DNA of 64,000 nucleotides from Arthrinium phaeospermum (GCA_006503535.1 QYRS01000004.1:1488001-1552000), one strand, 5' to 3'; positions 35,999 to 47,490 are shown, counted from the stretch's first letter. The notes: generated from the sequence alone by a model not told the origin. A program made the numbers and translations.

Positions 35999-38183
35999 TC
36001 AGTTGTTGGATTGTTGAAAGATCAGCTTGTTATCGCAGTACATATACTATCTGCTAGCTCCCGAAGCCACTAGATTGAACAAATTGTTGATTGGTCCAAT
36101 CAGGCGGGGTCAACTCTTTTTGGACCAATCAAATCACATCAGCTAGCATGTTTAGCGGGTCTGGGTTTCTACTTTCACAAATCTTGAAATAGCCCAAAGC
36201 ATCGCATAGATAGAAACCCAGTAAGGTTCCGTAGCGATGGGAAGAAACGGCGTCTAGCAAATCAATATGCATGATACAGAGATGGTCTAGTGTCGGGCAC
36301 CGGGCATTGGAGAGGCAGGACAGTCCGAGCAGCCAGCTACCCCCACAGCGGGAAGCTGCTTTGCTGGTATTCGGCAGTCTCAGCTTTGGCTGATCCGATG
36401 CGTAGAATCCATCCCATCTGAGGACTAGCCAGATAACCTCTTGGACAGTGGAACACGCGCGCCTTCAGGGACGACCATTTCAAGTGACTTTAGCCGACAA
36501 ATTGTGGTCTCGTCTAATGCAACGAATGATGCAATCGGGTCCAGCGGGCGTTTCTGTTGTTGTTGGCGGCGTCGTCCTCCTCTGTCTCCGTTACGCGGAG
36601 AAGCGCCAGAGCCTGGCGGCGGTACGTGTTTGTACGACTTGTCGCTGTCTCTCTCTCTCGATGTGCCTTTTGAAACGTTTCCTTTAAACTGGAGCCGTCT
36701 TCGTAAACGCCTCCCCACCATGATACGATACGATGTGAAAGAGGAAAAAGGGAATTTTCCAGTATGCCCAACACAAAACCAATGCACCGTATAAACTCCA
36801 CTGGTAGCAACCTCATGGTTTTCCCGTCGTCCAGGGCCTGCCTACTTGGGATTGTCCCCGATTAATACAAGTACACGGCAGCTGCCACTTCCAAATCAAA
36901 TCGATCAGCCGGACGAAGCCGAGCCATGGACGAACCATGTCGACTGCCTCCAATTAATAAGCTCCGGACAGTTCAGCCTCAACTGCCAGCCCTCGCAGGC
37001 ATGCACATCCAGCTTCGTCCTCGAAGAGCCAAGAGCCAAGAAAGAGAGCGGGTATCCAATACCACCACAGGCAGATTGCTGTGAGGGTAGGGGAGATTTG
37101 TAGTTTTTCCGCCGGCGCAGGTCTCCCTTTTTTTTCGTCTCCCCGAAGCGCTGACAAACTTGTGGTCCGATGTCTCGCAAGAGGGTCCCAACCTCAAACA
37201 CGCTCCGTCAGGGGCCCGTCTCATCAGCGGCCGGCCGACCCCTGTCCACCAAGGCCTTGTCCACTCGCAGCGCGGTTGCGATTCCCGGCGATCTAGGTAA
37301 GCTCGTAAGAAGCAGAGTTTTGCCTGGCTCTCTGGTTGGCCTGCTGTCAGACTTCAGAGCCGCATGGCAAAATTGGGAGAGAGGGTGGGCTCGTCGTCCC
37401 TTGTCATCCATGCCAGCGATGCTCACCCCTGACAGACAGCCAGGCCGCCCGCCCACTTTGCCCGAGCAGTCGTAGTACCAGAGGAGCTCGGCTGTCAAAG
37501 TGCTGGGAAGCCCACCGCAGTGCAACCTATCGCGATGCCGCAATCCTAGTCGAAACGACACCCAAACTTGGCTGCCCGTCGCCCTCCTCTGCTCCTGGCG
37601 CGAATGCGACCACGCCGTGCCTGGGCGTTTCCCAATACTCCTCCTGCTGACCATGCCGCACGCCGTCCGTTGTTCTCCTTCCCGTCAACTCGTCCTATCG
37701 CTTCCTCTTCTGTCCATACCAATACATACTTTCTTCACAACACACTTTTTTTGCGGTCCCATGTTTCTTCTCGAAGAGATGCACGTTCTTTAATCGGTGA
37801 CTTTCGGCCTTATATCCCTCGATGCTAATAGTACCGACCGTTAGACGTGGAGATCTGGTTTAGAATCCGTCGCTCCTTTGCATTATAGCTAGCTGGCTTG
37901 GCCATCCATCGCCCTTACTCTCTCCCCCCCGGGTTTGCGACTCGAGACTTTCTCTCTCCCACCGTAATCTCGAGGTCATCCATCAACATTCAACGGATTC
38001 GCCATATACCTTCGTTTCTTCGTACAACGGGTTGATCCCATTAATTTTAGACGGCTGGACTGTTTAATAACGTTATACTTCACCTCGACACTCGTTAGCA
38101 TAAGACGAGTATCGAACATCCTCCACCCAAGTGGTTGAGCATCGGGGCGCGAAGGGGCGACCCGATCGACATTTACTTTCACC
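35999..38183. other. Intergenic region upstream of a secreted-protein gene
   Basis: Contains the upstream flank of tRNA-Asp, two CCAAT-type sequences facing each other (TTGGTCCAATCA near 36091 and TTGGACCAATCA near 36120), an 11-bp inverted repeat (36161-36171 and 36211-36221), and CT-rich leader-like sequence before 38184. Open frames of about 100 codons around 36425-36790 and 37170-37650 exist on both strands at once, which argues for GC composition rather than genes. Confidence 0.5.
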
Positions 38184-39307
38184 ATGAAGGGCCACTCTTA
38201 TTACCCGATAATCTTCGCGCTGGGCCTGGCGTCGTTTGCACAGGTTTGTATCTGCCGTTCTGCCCACGTGGAGGATATCGATGCTGACCAATCCCCCAGG
38301 CTGAGACGCCCGAGTTCAGTGCACAGCATTTTGGAGGAGGAATACCCGGAGGAGCAGTAGCACAGCATTTTGGAGGAGGGGCAGGAGGGGCACAGGCAGC
38401 AAACGGGGGCTTCTTGGAAGAGCTGTTAAAGAAGCTGGGCGGCGGCAATGGACAAAAGCAGGCCCAAAAGGAGACGGTGACGAAGACGATGAAGCAAACG
38501 ATCACGGTCGGGGCGGCACCCACCGAGGCGGCAGGCAAGAACGGAACGAACAACGCAGCCGCCGGAGGAGTCAAGACGGTGATCCAGACCATCACCTCGG
38601 GGGCTGCACCGCCTACACAACCTGCGGCCGCCGCGACAGTCACCGTCACCGTCACCGCCGCCGCCGACGCGAAGACGGTTACCCAGATGATGACCCAGGT
38701 CCAGACAATCACCATGGTCCAGATGATTGCGTGCGGAACGACTCAAGGAAACCCCGTCCCGGCCTCGCAGGCCTCGGCCATCGCGTCGTCTGCTGCTGAT
38801 GCCGCCTCGTCGAACCTCGCCAAGCAGCCGCCCCCGGCCGCTTCAACGCCCGCGGCTTCGACGCCCGCAGCAGCACCGCCGCCTCCTGCGTCCTCGGCCG
38901 CACCTCCCGCTGCATCGACAACCGCTGCATCGACAACTTCGGCTGCTCAAAAGTCTTCTACCACGCCGCTGGCCGCTCAACCCGCACCGCCCACCACCAC
39001 GGCCGCCGCACCGAGCAAGCCGCAGACGACAGCCCAGCCCGCCCAGGCTGCGTCCTCGCTCGTCCTGCCCGTCGCCGGCGGTGCCGCTGTCGCCGCGCCT
39101 GCCCTCTCGACCATGGACCCGGCCGGCCTCCAGGGCGTCAACAACATGCCCATCAACCTGGACGGACTCACGCTCAACAGCAACCTCAACCTCGGTGCCA
39201 TCGCTGCGCAAAAGACACCGGCTGCTGTGAATGTTGGTGCCGCGGCTGCAGCCGCTCCCACGACAACTGGCGCCGCGGAGCCCTTCAAGCTGGTCCTTTC
39301 CAATTAG
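38184..39307 (+). CDS. Secreted Ala/Thr/Pro-rich low-complexity protein
   Basis: Two exons, 38184-38243 and 38300-39307, 355 residues. Exon 1 encodes the signal peptide MKGHSYYPIIFALGLASFAQ; the intron falls directly at the cleavage region. Mature protein: a Gly-rich start with two copies of AQHFGGG, a short basic/helical patch (FLEELLKKLGGGN), then alternating T/V-rich segments (ETVTKTMKQTITVG, KTVIQTITSG, ATVTVTVTA, KTVTQMMTQVQTITMVQMI). A long Ala/Pro/Ser/Thr tract follows, likely heavily O-glycosylated, and the C-terminus (NNMPINLDGLTLNSNLNLG) is less biased. There is one cysteine (IACGTT) in the mature part and no clear GPI attachment signal. I do not recognise a family; composition fits a cell-wall or matrix protein. 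The dense antisense open frames are composition shadows. Confidence 0.72.
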
Positions 39308-40742
39308 ACAGACAGCCGCCAGCACGGAAAAAAAAGAGAGCAAAGCCAATCAATCAATCAATATCCGACTTCCCAAATAGAATTGCTCTCAAAAACTTCT
39401 TTCATCTTACCATCATCTCTCTCTCGTTTGTTTCTGCGAAGCGGCACTTTTAGTGCAGGGTAGACAGGCTTATACATGTCAATTGGTCTTGCGAAGATGG
39501 CAACGAAAAAAAAAATTGCTACCATTGCTCCTTCCTACTGCTGCACTTTTTACCACCACCACTTGCCTTGCGGTTTCCCCAAGCATGCGAGCGATCCCAG
39601 CCAGCCAGCCAGCCAGCGAGTGAGTTTCAATGTTATTCTTCTGCAGCATCCATCTTCCCCGGCCAAGCTGCTAGCTGGCTTAATGTACATAATTTCGTTT
39701 CTCGCTTGCCTATCATGCTCAAATAGTCCCGACAATAATACAAGACTCCAGTCGATCTATTATTTCTTCTTTTTCTCTGTTTCTCTGCGCGTGAACTGGT
39801 GCCCATGCTGCGATGATCTCTGCCTCTGGTCCGATTCTGGGCTTTCGCACTCTTTATCTCGTGCCTTCGTTCTTCGGCCCAAAATTGCAGCATGGCATAC
39901 ATCATCGTTCATCTTGTTCGTTTTGGAACAGTGACACAAACGAGGACTTTGATGCCCGTCTGTGGGCCAGAGGAAAAGAGACTCTTTAAGCATCAAAACC
40001 TAATTATTGGACGAGATCAATCATATCACGGATATAAGGAAGCGCAGGTCGTGCCGGTTTCCGATCAGATTGACTGATGCGCAAGATGAATCACCAAAAG
40101 AAAACTTATCAGTCGATTCGTCGTGTTGCTAGTTTGTTTCAGGAGGGAAACAACCGCTGGAAGCCTTCGCTTTCTTGTCCCTACTTTGCATACCGAAAGT
40201 GCTCGGATCCTGAAGAAGATGAAGAAATGATCAGCGGTTGTTGGGTTGCCTCTCGCGTCCATCTCTCGTGATCCCTCAAGGATCGTCGTCCACGACTCCA
40301 GATCGAGTGAGCCGGACTGGCGATTCCTCCATGCTCTTCGCAACGATAGACCATGACGTATGTAGAGGACTCATCAAGCTGGAAGAACGAGACCTGTTTC
40401 AACAAGAAAAGTGATAATGTCCATTAACCAATGAGGGGGAATAATACAAGAAAAACACTACTGATAAGAGGGAATGGGCCCTCCCCGAAACCAACGCCCA
40501 GGCGCTTCTCCCAACGCCATATGTACCACGCCCCCCGTGGCGTATAGCGAACTGCAGCCACTCGTTTCAATATGAGGTTTTATTTGGCGATATGTGATGG
40601 CCTGTCCAGTCGAGCCGGTATTCTTCCGCCCCGTATAGCCGCTCGTTTTGTACAGAGAATCTCCCAGATATTCGTCGCTATCCTCACAGGGCTATGCTGG
40701 CGCCTTTAACGTCGGCTCTAGCTTGTAGCGAAGAGGGCGGGT
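39308..40742. other. Intergenic region
   Basis: 3' flank of the secreted-protein gene and of the zinc-ribbon gene (convergent). It has simple runs (CAAT)n at about 39350-39362, CAGC-type at 39598-39616 and an A-run at 39507-39516; otherwise nothing recognised. Confidence 0.55.
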
Positions 40743-41238
40743 TTAGCCATATCGCATGGGCTCCTGTTGTTGCCCTGGCGGGGGAGGAGGCCCTTGGCCC
40801 CATCCCGGCGGCGGGCCGCCTCCTCCGTTCTGCATTGGTATACCAGGCTGGCCTCCGCCTTTCATCTGCAGCACGTCGGGTCTGTTCTCGAGCGGTTGCG
40901 CAAAGTTGCAGATGTTACAAGTGACATCTTGGTAGCCGTGGATGGAGAGCGGGAGGACAGGCTGTTGACGAGCAGATAGTGTACATTAGTCATCACGATG
41001 CGCCTCATTGATTTGCATTTCATGCCGTCGAGTCGCAAACAATGTTGTCGCAACTATCGACTGCGCATGAAGGGGGAGATATCTAGCTACTTACGATAAA
41101 GCAGAAGGTGAACCACGGGTGTGTCTTGATGACATGCCCAGACCAGTTGCCGCAGTTGTGGCACTGGCAGGTGACGCTCTCATAGCCTTCGACTTCCTTC
41201 CGGAAGGTGTGCTCGCCGCACGTGAAGATGAGACACAT
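40743..41238 (-). CDS. Small zinc-ribbon protein with Gly/Pro-rich tail
   Basis: Two exons, 41238-41095 and 40961-40743, give 120 residues. The N-terminus MCLIFTCGEHTF is followed by ESVTCQCHNCGNWSGHV, a hydrophobic segment WFTFCFIPVLPLSIHGY, and DVTCNICNFAQPLENRPD. The paired CxxC-type knuckles (CHNC and CNIC) form a zinc ribbon. This is the fungal zinc-ribbon-15-type small protein, whose members share exactly this order and the FxxPxxPxS stretch between the ribbons. The last 45 residues are Gly/Pro/Gln-rich and probably disordered. Function is unknown in the family; the short hydrophobic centre could touch a membrane. Confidence 0.83.
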
Positions 41239-42061
41239 GATGTAGTAGTTGTGTCGGGGGGTTCAGGAAATTGACCGGCGCGAAATGGCAGTCGAGGGTT
41301 TTCGGTGGTTGGTTCAAGGCAACCAACGTCAAGCAATAGAACAAACAATGGAACAGAGAGAGAACAGGCGCTTGTTGTTGTTCAGGCTGGTACGGTTAGC
41401 TTGGTGGTCTTAGTCGCACGCGACAGTGAGACAAGCTTGGGTTGCTAATTTGGCGTACCGGGTGGACTCTTTATGTAATTAGGCAGCTTGTTCAGTGGGT
41501 GACGATGCTGCGAGCCCCGGAGATTAATGGAGGATTGGCAAGGAAGAAAATACGGTTAAACGATGGAACGATGAGGAAGATTCAATACGTCGCTCAATTG
41601 ACAGGCGCCTTCGCGGTTTGCTCTGGACGAAACTGAATGAATTGCAACCAGGCAATGCGCGTCCATCGGGGCTGTGCTGGATAGCCAAGCATGTAGTTTA
41701 TCGGAGGCGACATTCAAAAGCTATTGGAAAGGGCATGGCATTTTGACAAGAGCATGCAGCATCGCCAACAAGCTGCTGTAATTGGCCCTACAATGCACTA
41801 ACAAGCCGGAAGCAAGGGAGGCTTCAGCGTGTGGTTAGGCAGCTGACTCGGTAAAGATGGGGGACAGCTCGGGCGGCTTTCCGCTGAAGGTAGCCCCCGC
41901 AATCTCCACTACAGAAGAAGAAGAACCTCTTATCGATAGGCCCAATCTCAAATCGACTTTCTGAAATATTCCCGAACATCGAACTTTTGGACGATCGATA
42001 GAAACAAAAACAAACCTCACCAAAAGGAAGGGGTCGGAACTCGGCCTGAGCAAGCCATAAA
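41239..42061. other. Divergent promoter region of the zinc-ribbon gene and RPP1
   Basis: About 820 bases between two start codons facing away from each other; holds both promoters and leaders. No further gene recognised. Confidence 0.6.
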
Positions 42062-43126
42062 ATGCTCTACGACCTCAACATAGCCTGGTCGCCCTCGACC
42101 ACCCAGTCCGAACTCACGCAGACCCTCAAGTTCAGCGCCTCGCTCGGCTACAATGCCGTAGCTCTCAACCACCTCATCGAGAACGTCCCGCCGCAGCCCA
42201 AGAACCCTCTCCCCCGGTTCCCTTCGCAGACAACGCAGTCGCAACCCAGCAAAGCCCCGACGACCGGCGAGAACCACAACAAGGTCAAGAATGCACAACA
42301 AAAGACCCAAGACCAGGCGGGGGCTGTCGACCCCTCGCTGCCCACCGTCCTGCACCGCGCCACCGTCTGCATGAGCGACCCCGCGGGCGTCCAGCGCATC
42401 CCGCAGCTCGCCGCGCTCTACGACATCGTCGCCGTGCGGCCGACCAACGAGAAGGAGTTCTCGCACGCGTGCCAGGAGGTCCGCATCGAGGTGGCGACGC
42501 TCATCTCGCTGGACCTGACGCAGCGGTTCCCCTTCCACTTCCGGCCCAAGCCCTGCATGGCCGCCGTGTCGCGGGGCCTGCGCTTCGAGGTGTGCTACGG
42601 CCAGAGCCTGCGCGCCGACGCCCGGATGCGCGCCGTCTGGATCGGCAACCTGATGGAGCTGACGCGCGCCACCCGGGGCCGCGGCATCGTCGTCAGCTCC
42701 GAGGCGCGGCGCGTTACCGAGCTGCGGGGCCCCGCCGACGTCGTCAACCTGCTGGCCGTCTGGGGCCTAGCCGCCGACAAGGGCATGGAGGGCCTGGGCG
42801 TCAACGCGCGCGGCGTCGTCGTGAACGAGGGGATCAACCGGAGGGGCTACCGGGGCGTCGTGGACATCGTGCAGGTTGCGACGAGGGATGACGGGCCGGG
42901 CGACAAAATGGAGGGCGTCGAGGCAACGGGGGAAGCGCAGAAGGGCAAGGCCGCAGCAGCTGGTGGTAACGGAAAGAAGCGGAAGGGCGGCGCGAACGAA
43001 GGTCGCGGCGGCGGCAACGGCAATGCGCCACCTGGTGACGGCACCATGAGCAAGAGGCAGGCCAAGAAACTCAAGAAGCTCGCCATGGAGGATGGCGGCA
43101 CCACAACCTCCGAAGAGAATAAATAG
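42062..43126 (+). CDS. RPP1: RNase P/MRP protein subunit Rpp1 (p30 family)
   Basis: Protein subunit shared by nuclear RNase P and RNase MRP, needed for 5' processing of tRNAs and for pre-rRNA cleavage. Single exon, 354 residues. The start MLYDLNIAWSP (usually YDLNV/I) opens the TIM-barrel-like p30 domain. Further conserved stretches are LGYNAVALNHLI, LAALYDIVAVRPTNEKEFSHAC, ISLDLTQRFPFHFRPK, RGLRFEVCYGQSLR and GRGIVVSSEA, ending with LAVWGLAADKGMEGL. The C-terminal 90 residues are Lys/Gly-rich with a nuclear-localisation-like KKRKGG and KRQAKKLKKL. An insert of about 50 residues (PKNPLPRF... to DQAGAV) lies between the first two strands, as in other filamentous fungi. It converges on the next gene with under 200 bp between stop codons. 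Confidence 0.92.
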   Translation: MLYDLNIAWSPSTTQSELTQTLKFSASLGYNAVALNHLIENVPPQPKNPLPRFPSQTTQSQPSKAPTTGENHNKVKNAQQKTQDQAGAVDPSLPTVLHRATVCMSDPAGVQRIPQLAALYDIVAVRPTNEKEFSHACQEVRIEVATLISLDLTQRFPFHFRPKPCMAAVSRGLRFEVCYGQSLRADARMRAVWIGNLMELTRATRGRGIVVSSEARRVTELRGPADVVNLLAVWGLAADKGMEGLGVNARGVVVNEGINRRGYRGVVDIVQVATRDDGPGDKMEGVEATGEAQKGKAAAAGGNGKKRKGGANEGRGGGNGNAPPGDGTMSKRQAKKLKKLAMEDGGTTTSEENK

Positions 43127-43314
43127 TAGAATTGTAGACATACACATAGACCGGCTTTTTCATGGGCCTATGAGGTTGGCGTTTGGCAGATACCCTGAAT
43201 TGAATTCGAATTTTCGCTTGCGATACGGCGGGTGCCATGAGTATCCGGCATGCATTTCTAGGTGGAACGGTCGATCGATCGATTCATTGCGATTCTGGGC
43301 TTTTGAGGATGTGT

Positions 43315-44854
43315 TTACCTCAGAACGGCCTTCCAGCCTTTCCTTGGAACGAACCCAACAACCCCTTCATCCTTCAGGACATCAACCCCTTTCCGTCCCG
43401 TCACCACACTCCGTTCTACTTCAGAGCCTTGGACATAGAAGGGAAACCGCAGTCTATGCGTTCTCGTCCCGTCGCCTTGATTGTGTTCTTGGACCTGGTC
43501 GTCTTCTTGGCCAGTCCTTCCTACCGTTTCCTTCGGCTCCCACGCGATTCGGCCCTGTCTCCGCTTCTTGACGAATCCGCACGCCTCTCGGTCAAGCGAC
43601 AGATACCACTTCCTCTGGTGGATGCTGTTGATGGTGTTCGTCGCCCCTATATAAGCGTTCGTCCGCCGCACCGTCTCGTCCTCGAGCTCGCGCAGCTCTT
43701 TCTCCATGGCAGAGATGCCTGCCTTGGCTTCCACGACGGGCTCCAGCACCGCGTCTTCATCCTCGGCCGCCGTTCCTCCGTCTGCCTTTGGTGGCCCTCG
43801 TTTCCTCTTACTGAGCCCAGTCTCGGTGTTGTCCCCTTGTGAGGGCAACGACGAGTCGCTGTCGTTGTCTGACGAGCTAGTCATGGGTGTTGGTGCGACA
43901 CTCTTGGGGTTCTGAACGGCTGGTCGCCGTCGCCGTCGTGTCGTTGGTTTTCGGCCGGCCTTAGCCCGCCCTGCGGCGTCTTCCTGGGTGGTGAGACGCA
44001 GGTTCAGGACGTAGTTCTGCGGCAATCTCGTGCCGTGGAGTTGGATGCGGATCTTTCGGTCCTGAAAGGCGCGGTGGAGCTTATCCTGCTCTGTAAGCTT
44101 GAGTCCGTCCTCATCCTCTGATGAGACGGTCTCCTGTGAGTCGGGATCTTCCGCGGGCGCGTGTTTGCTCTTTCGATCTAGCACCGTGTACGTCCCCGTG
44201 TCCCAGATCAGAAGCGAGCCTGTGTGGATAGAGGCTGTCTCTATGAGGTGATTCTGTATTGTGGAGTCGGTTATCAATAATCGACCAGAAAAGACGGCGA
44301 GGAAGTAATCTCACCCACAAGCAGTGAACCCGCGTTTCAGTAGCATTCCGCATCAGGCGTTGGCTGTTCGGGTCACCTGGCAGACCATACATGATGGCCC
44401 ACGACGCACTGGAGGTCTCGTTGACTTGGAGACGGAGGTCATAATGTACTCCTGCGACTGGATGGTCGTGTTGGTGAACGATGAAGTGGGCACCTCGAGG
44501 GCTGCCAAAGTTGTCCTCGTACAGCTTGCGGTACCCTGCCACCGACAGATGCGGCATGCGATCCGGGAACGGAGACAGGGTCGCCTTGCCGAGGACACCG
44601 CTGAAGTAGCCTACGTGGTCTTGGATCTTGGCGTCGCCTGCCTCTACGGCAGCGGGCTTGGGCTGCTGCCGCTGCTGGCTCTGCGGGAGGGCCGCTCGAG
44701 GACTGCCCCAGTCCCCATCATCCTCTGAACTGTCGGTCGTCGCATCCCGAGGCGATCCAGTGATTTCGATGGACCATTCGAGACCACGCTGTTTGGCGAT
44801 TTCGCATTTTGGTTCTGAGTTTGTTGAAGGGCCTCGCTCTTCATGTGTCTTCAT
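43315..44854 (-). CDS. LigD-type 3'-phosphoesterase-domain protein, no ligase domain
   Basis: Two exons, 44854-44315 and 44253-43315, give 492 residues. The segment HFIVHQHDHPVAGVHYDLRL, then SASWAIMYGLPGDP and NHLIETASIHTGSLLIWDTGTY, matches the phosphoesterase module of bacterial DNA ligase D, in which the HYDLRL strand and nearby histidines bind metal and trim 3'-phosphates or ribonucleotides. No ligase or primase domain is present. The flanks are low complexity and charged; the centre of the C-terminal half (RRRRRPAVQNPKS) could be a nuclear signal. It ends with a mixed helical part WYLSLDREACGFVKKRRQGR. A role in DNA end processing is inferred from the domain only. The start ATG at 44854 is the first ATG in the open frame; an upstream exon is possible. 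Confidence 0.78.
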
Positions 44855-45696
44855 TCTTTGCAAGGTCGGTACAAACTCCAGCGTGGCTTCCCGAAATTGT
44901 TGGTAGCCCGCACATGCCAGAGAGGCCTAATTAAGCCCATCAAACAAGATGTGGGCAAGAACAGAGGCGGAAGAAGCAGTCGCACCCCAATGAACAGTTA
45001 TTCAGACACGCTTTGGGAAATTTCCAACTTGCGCTGTCGACCGTAGTCTGCTCGGCCTCATTCGTCAAATATTGTTGGTAAACAAAGGGACGATATAGCC
45101 GTCAACCCCCACCATGGTCTATTTTTAGCTCGGAAGCCTGCGATAGTAAAAGCTGCAAATGGTCCCGAGAATTGACAAGGTCAATCGGTGTGGCCGTAAA
45201 TGCCGTACTCGTAGTCATGCACGCAAATATCCAATGTAAGAGCTACCGCAGAGTATTGGCACGTATGGTTGGGTTATGGACGGACGTGACGGCCGGCCAG
45301 CCCGACTTGATATGCACATCTCGGCCGTAACACAGACCTTAACATTCGAATAGTATTGATTATACCTGCAGCAAAAATCTCTACTGGGTGCCAAGACGAG
45401 GCGTCTGACTGGAGCAAAGCACTTGAAGTGTATAATTCCCAGTCTGTCGGGGGAAATTGCAAGCTCACCAAACAGCCTGAGCTCACAACCTCTCATTATG
45501 ATTCATACACGCTAGGCCCAAAACAGAAATACCGTATAATCGCTACACTCGCCAGACTCCCGAGGAAGGAGAAAAGGTTTTCTCTGATATTTATAAAATG
45601 AATGGTATCATCCTATCTTTGGAAGTAGAAGAGGATCATCAAATCACCCAGTTTCGCCTCACATCAGAGTCCTGACAACTTCACAGCTCTAGATAA
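44855..45696. other. Divergent promoter region
   Basis: Lies between the phosphoesterase-domain gene and the MFS transporter gene and contains both promoters. The sequence is AT-richer than the flanking genes and has no open frame with a recognisable domain. Confidence 0.55.
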
Positions 45697-47490
45697 ATGC
45701 CAGACACCACAGCTACGACTACCACCACCACCAGCTCCATGGAGCACAACCAACAACCACACACCGGCGACGCACCGGGCCGGCCAGAAAGCGGCCAGCA
45801 AGCGATCGCAATGACACCGACAGCCCCTGCCGACCAGGTCCCTCCCCCAACGGTCGTCCCAACGACGAAGAAGACCTGGCGCTTCTGGGCCATCATCGCC
45901 ACCCTCTCCTTCACGGGCCTCATGTCAGCCATCGAGGGCACCATCATCACGAGCGCCCTGCCGACCATCACCGACTCCCTCGGCGGCGGGGACGCCTACG
46001 TCTGGATCCCCAACGCCTTCCTGCTGGCGCAGGTGGCGGTCCTGCCGCTCTTCGCCCAGGCCAGCAACGTCTTCGGCCGCCGCAGCCTCCTGCTCGCCGC
46101 CGTCCTCCTCTTCACCCTCGGCAGCGGCCTCTGCGGCGGCGCCGGCTCCGTGCGCATGCTCATCGCCGCCCGCGCCCTGCAGGGCCTCGGCGGCGGCGGC
46201 ATCAACCTGCTCATCGAGACCGTCCTCACCGACCTCGTCGCCCTGCGCGAGCGCGGCAAGTACATGGCCTTTGTCGGGCTCGGCGCCACCGTCGGCGCCA
46301 CCGCCGGCCCCTTCCTCGGCGGCCTCATCACCGAGCACGCCTCCTGGCGCTGGTGCTTCTACATCAACGTCCCCATTGGCGGGGCCTCCTTCGTCGCCCT
46401 CTTCTTCTTCCTCAACGTCAAGTACGAGCGCAGCCTGAGCGTGGCGCACCGCCTGCGGCGCATCGACTTCTCGGGCAACGCCATCTTCATTGCCGCCATT
46501 GTCTCGGTGCTCATCGCCACGACGTGGGGCGGCACGCTGTATAGCTGGAGCACGTACCACATCGCCGTGCCCCTGGCCCTCGGCCTGTTCGGCATCCTCC
46601 TCTTCACGGCATTCGAGTGGACGCCTCGGCTCTGCCCTGAGCCGTCTTTCCCGCGCGTCATCGTCTCTAATCGGACGTCGGCCTCGGCCCTCCTGCTCAC
46701 CTTCATCCACGCTGTCGTTACCTACTTCTCCTACTACTTCCTGCCGATCTACTTCCAGGCGGTCCTGGGCAAGTCGCCGATGCAGTCTGGAGTTGCAACT
46801 CTACCGAGCTTCGCCGGCAGTCTGTTCTTTGCGCTCGCCGGAGGCATCTTGCTTTCGGCCATCGGGCGTTACAAGCCCATTCATCTTGTCGGCTTTGGAG
46901 CCAGCATCATCGCCTTTGGCCTGTTCAGCATCATGAATGCTGACTCGAGCGTTGCGGCTTGGGTCTGCTACCAGCTCCTCTTCGCGGTCGGCGGCGGCGG
47001 GTTGGCAGGGTGTCTCCTGCCGGCAGTCCAGGCACCCCTGGACGAGAAGCACGTCGCCACTGCCACTGGAACCTGGAGCTTCGCTAGGTATTTCGGTTGC
47101 ATCTGGGGCGTGGCAATTCCGGCTGCCATCTTCAACAACGAATGCCGACGCCTGGCGACCACGGTCAGCGACCCCAAGATCGCAAGCTTCTTGACCGGCG
47201 ACCGGGCCTATCAGCACGCCACCGGCGCTTTCCTCAACACCATTGAAGACCCGGCTACCCGGAACGAAGTGGTGGGGGTCTTCACCGGAGCGCTACGCAC
47301 ATGCTGGCTGGTTGGCCTTGGATTTGCCGGGTTGGGGTTTCTGATCACATTTGTTCAGAAGGAGATCACTCTCCGGGAAGAACTGAACAACGAATTCGGA
47401 ATGGAGGACGTGAAGAAGACGCCCGAGTCAACCTCAGCTGAAGGGATCGTGTCACCGCCTGTCAAGGATTCGCGACCACCGTCAGCTTGA
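45697..47490 (+). CDS. MFS drug:H+ antiporter, DHA2 type (about 14 TM)
   Basis: Plasma-membrane or vacuolar exporter driven by the proton gradient; substrate unknown. Single exon, 597 residues. The first 60 residues are Thr/Pro/Gln-rich and cytosolic. TM1 starts at FWAIIATLSFTGLMSAIEGT and carries the acidic residue usual in this position. The loop 2-3 motif FAQASNVFGRRSLLL corresponds to MFS motif A. GATVGATAGPFLGGLI is motif C of antiporters, at TM5. WRWCFYINVPIGG after TM5 is the hallmark of the 14-TM DHA2 family. About 14 hydrophobic segments follow, the last at CWLVGLGFAGLGFLI, and then a short charged tail. The very high GC third positions cause long antisense frames. Isolated from biosynthetic genes, so export of a native metabolite is not implied. 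Confidence 0.9.
   Translation: MPDTTATTTTTTSSMEHNQQPHTGDAPGRPESGQQAIAMTPTAPADQVPPPTVVPTTKKTWRFWAIIATLSFTGLMSAIEGTIITSALPTITDSLGGGDAYVWIPNAFLLAQVAVLPLFAQASNVFGRRSLLLAAVLLFTLGSGLCGGAGSVRMLIAARALQGLGGGGINLLIETVLTDLVALRERGKYMAFVGLGATVGATAGPFLGGLITEHASWRWCFYINVPIGGASFVALFFFLNVKYERSLSVAHRLRRIDFSGNAIFIAAIVSVLIATTWGGTLYSWSTYHIAVPLALGLFGILLFTAFEWTPRLCPEPSFPRVIVSNRTSASALLLTFIHAVVTYFSYYFLPIYFQAVLGKSPMQSGVATLPSFAGSLFFALAGGILLSAIGRYKPIHLVGFGASIIAFGLFSIMNADSSVAAWVCYQLLFAVGGGGLAGCLLPAVQAPLDEKHVATATGTWSFARYFGCIWGVAIPAAIFNNECRRLATTVSDPKIASFLTGDRAYQHATGAFLNTIEDPATRNEVVGVFTGALRTCWLVGLGFAGLGFLITFVQKEITLREELNNEFGMEDVKKTPESTSAEGIVSPPVKDSRPPSA

Noticed and set aside
37170..37475. Open frame with a basic N-terminus and a GTAAGC donor-like site
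   Set aside because: No second exon or family match; antisense frames of the same length suggest base composition.
45925..46710. 261-codon minus-strand open frame
   Set aside because: Antisense of the MFS transporter; Glu/Ala/Gly/Asp-rich shadow with no domain.
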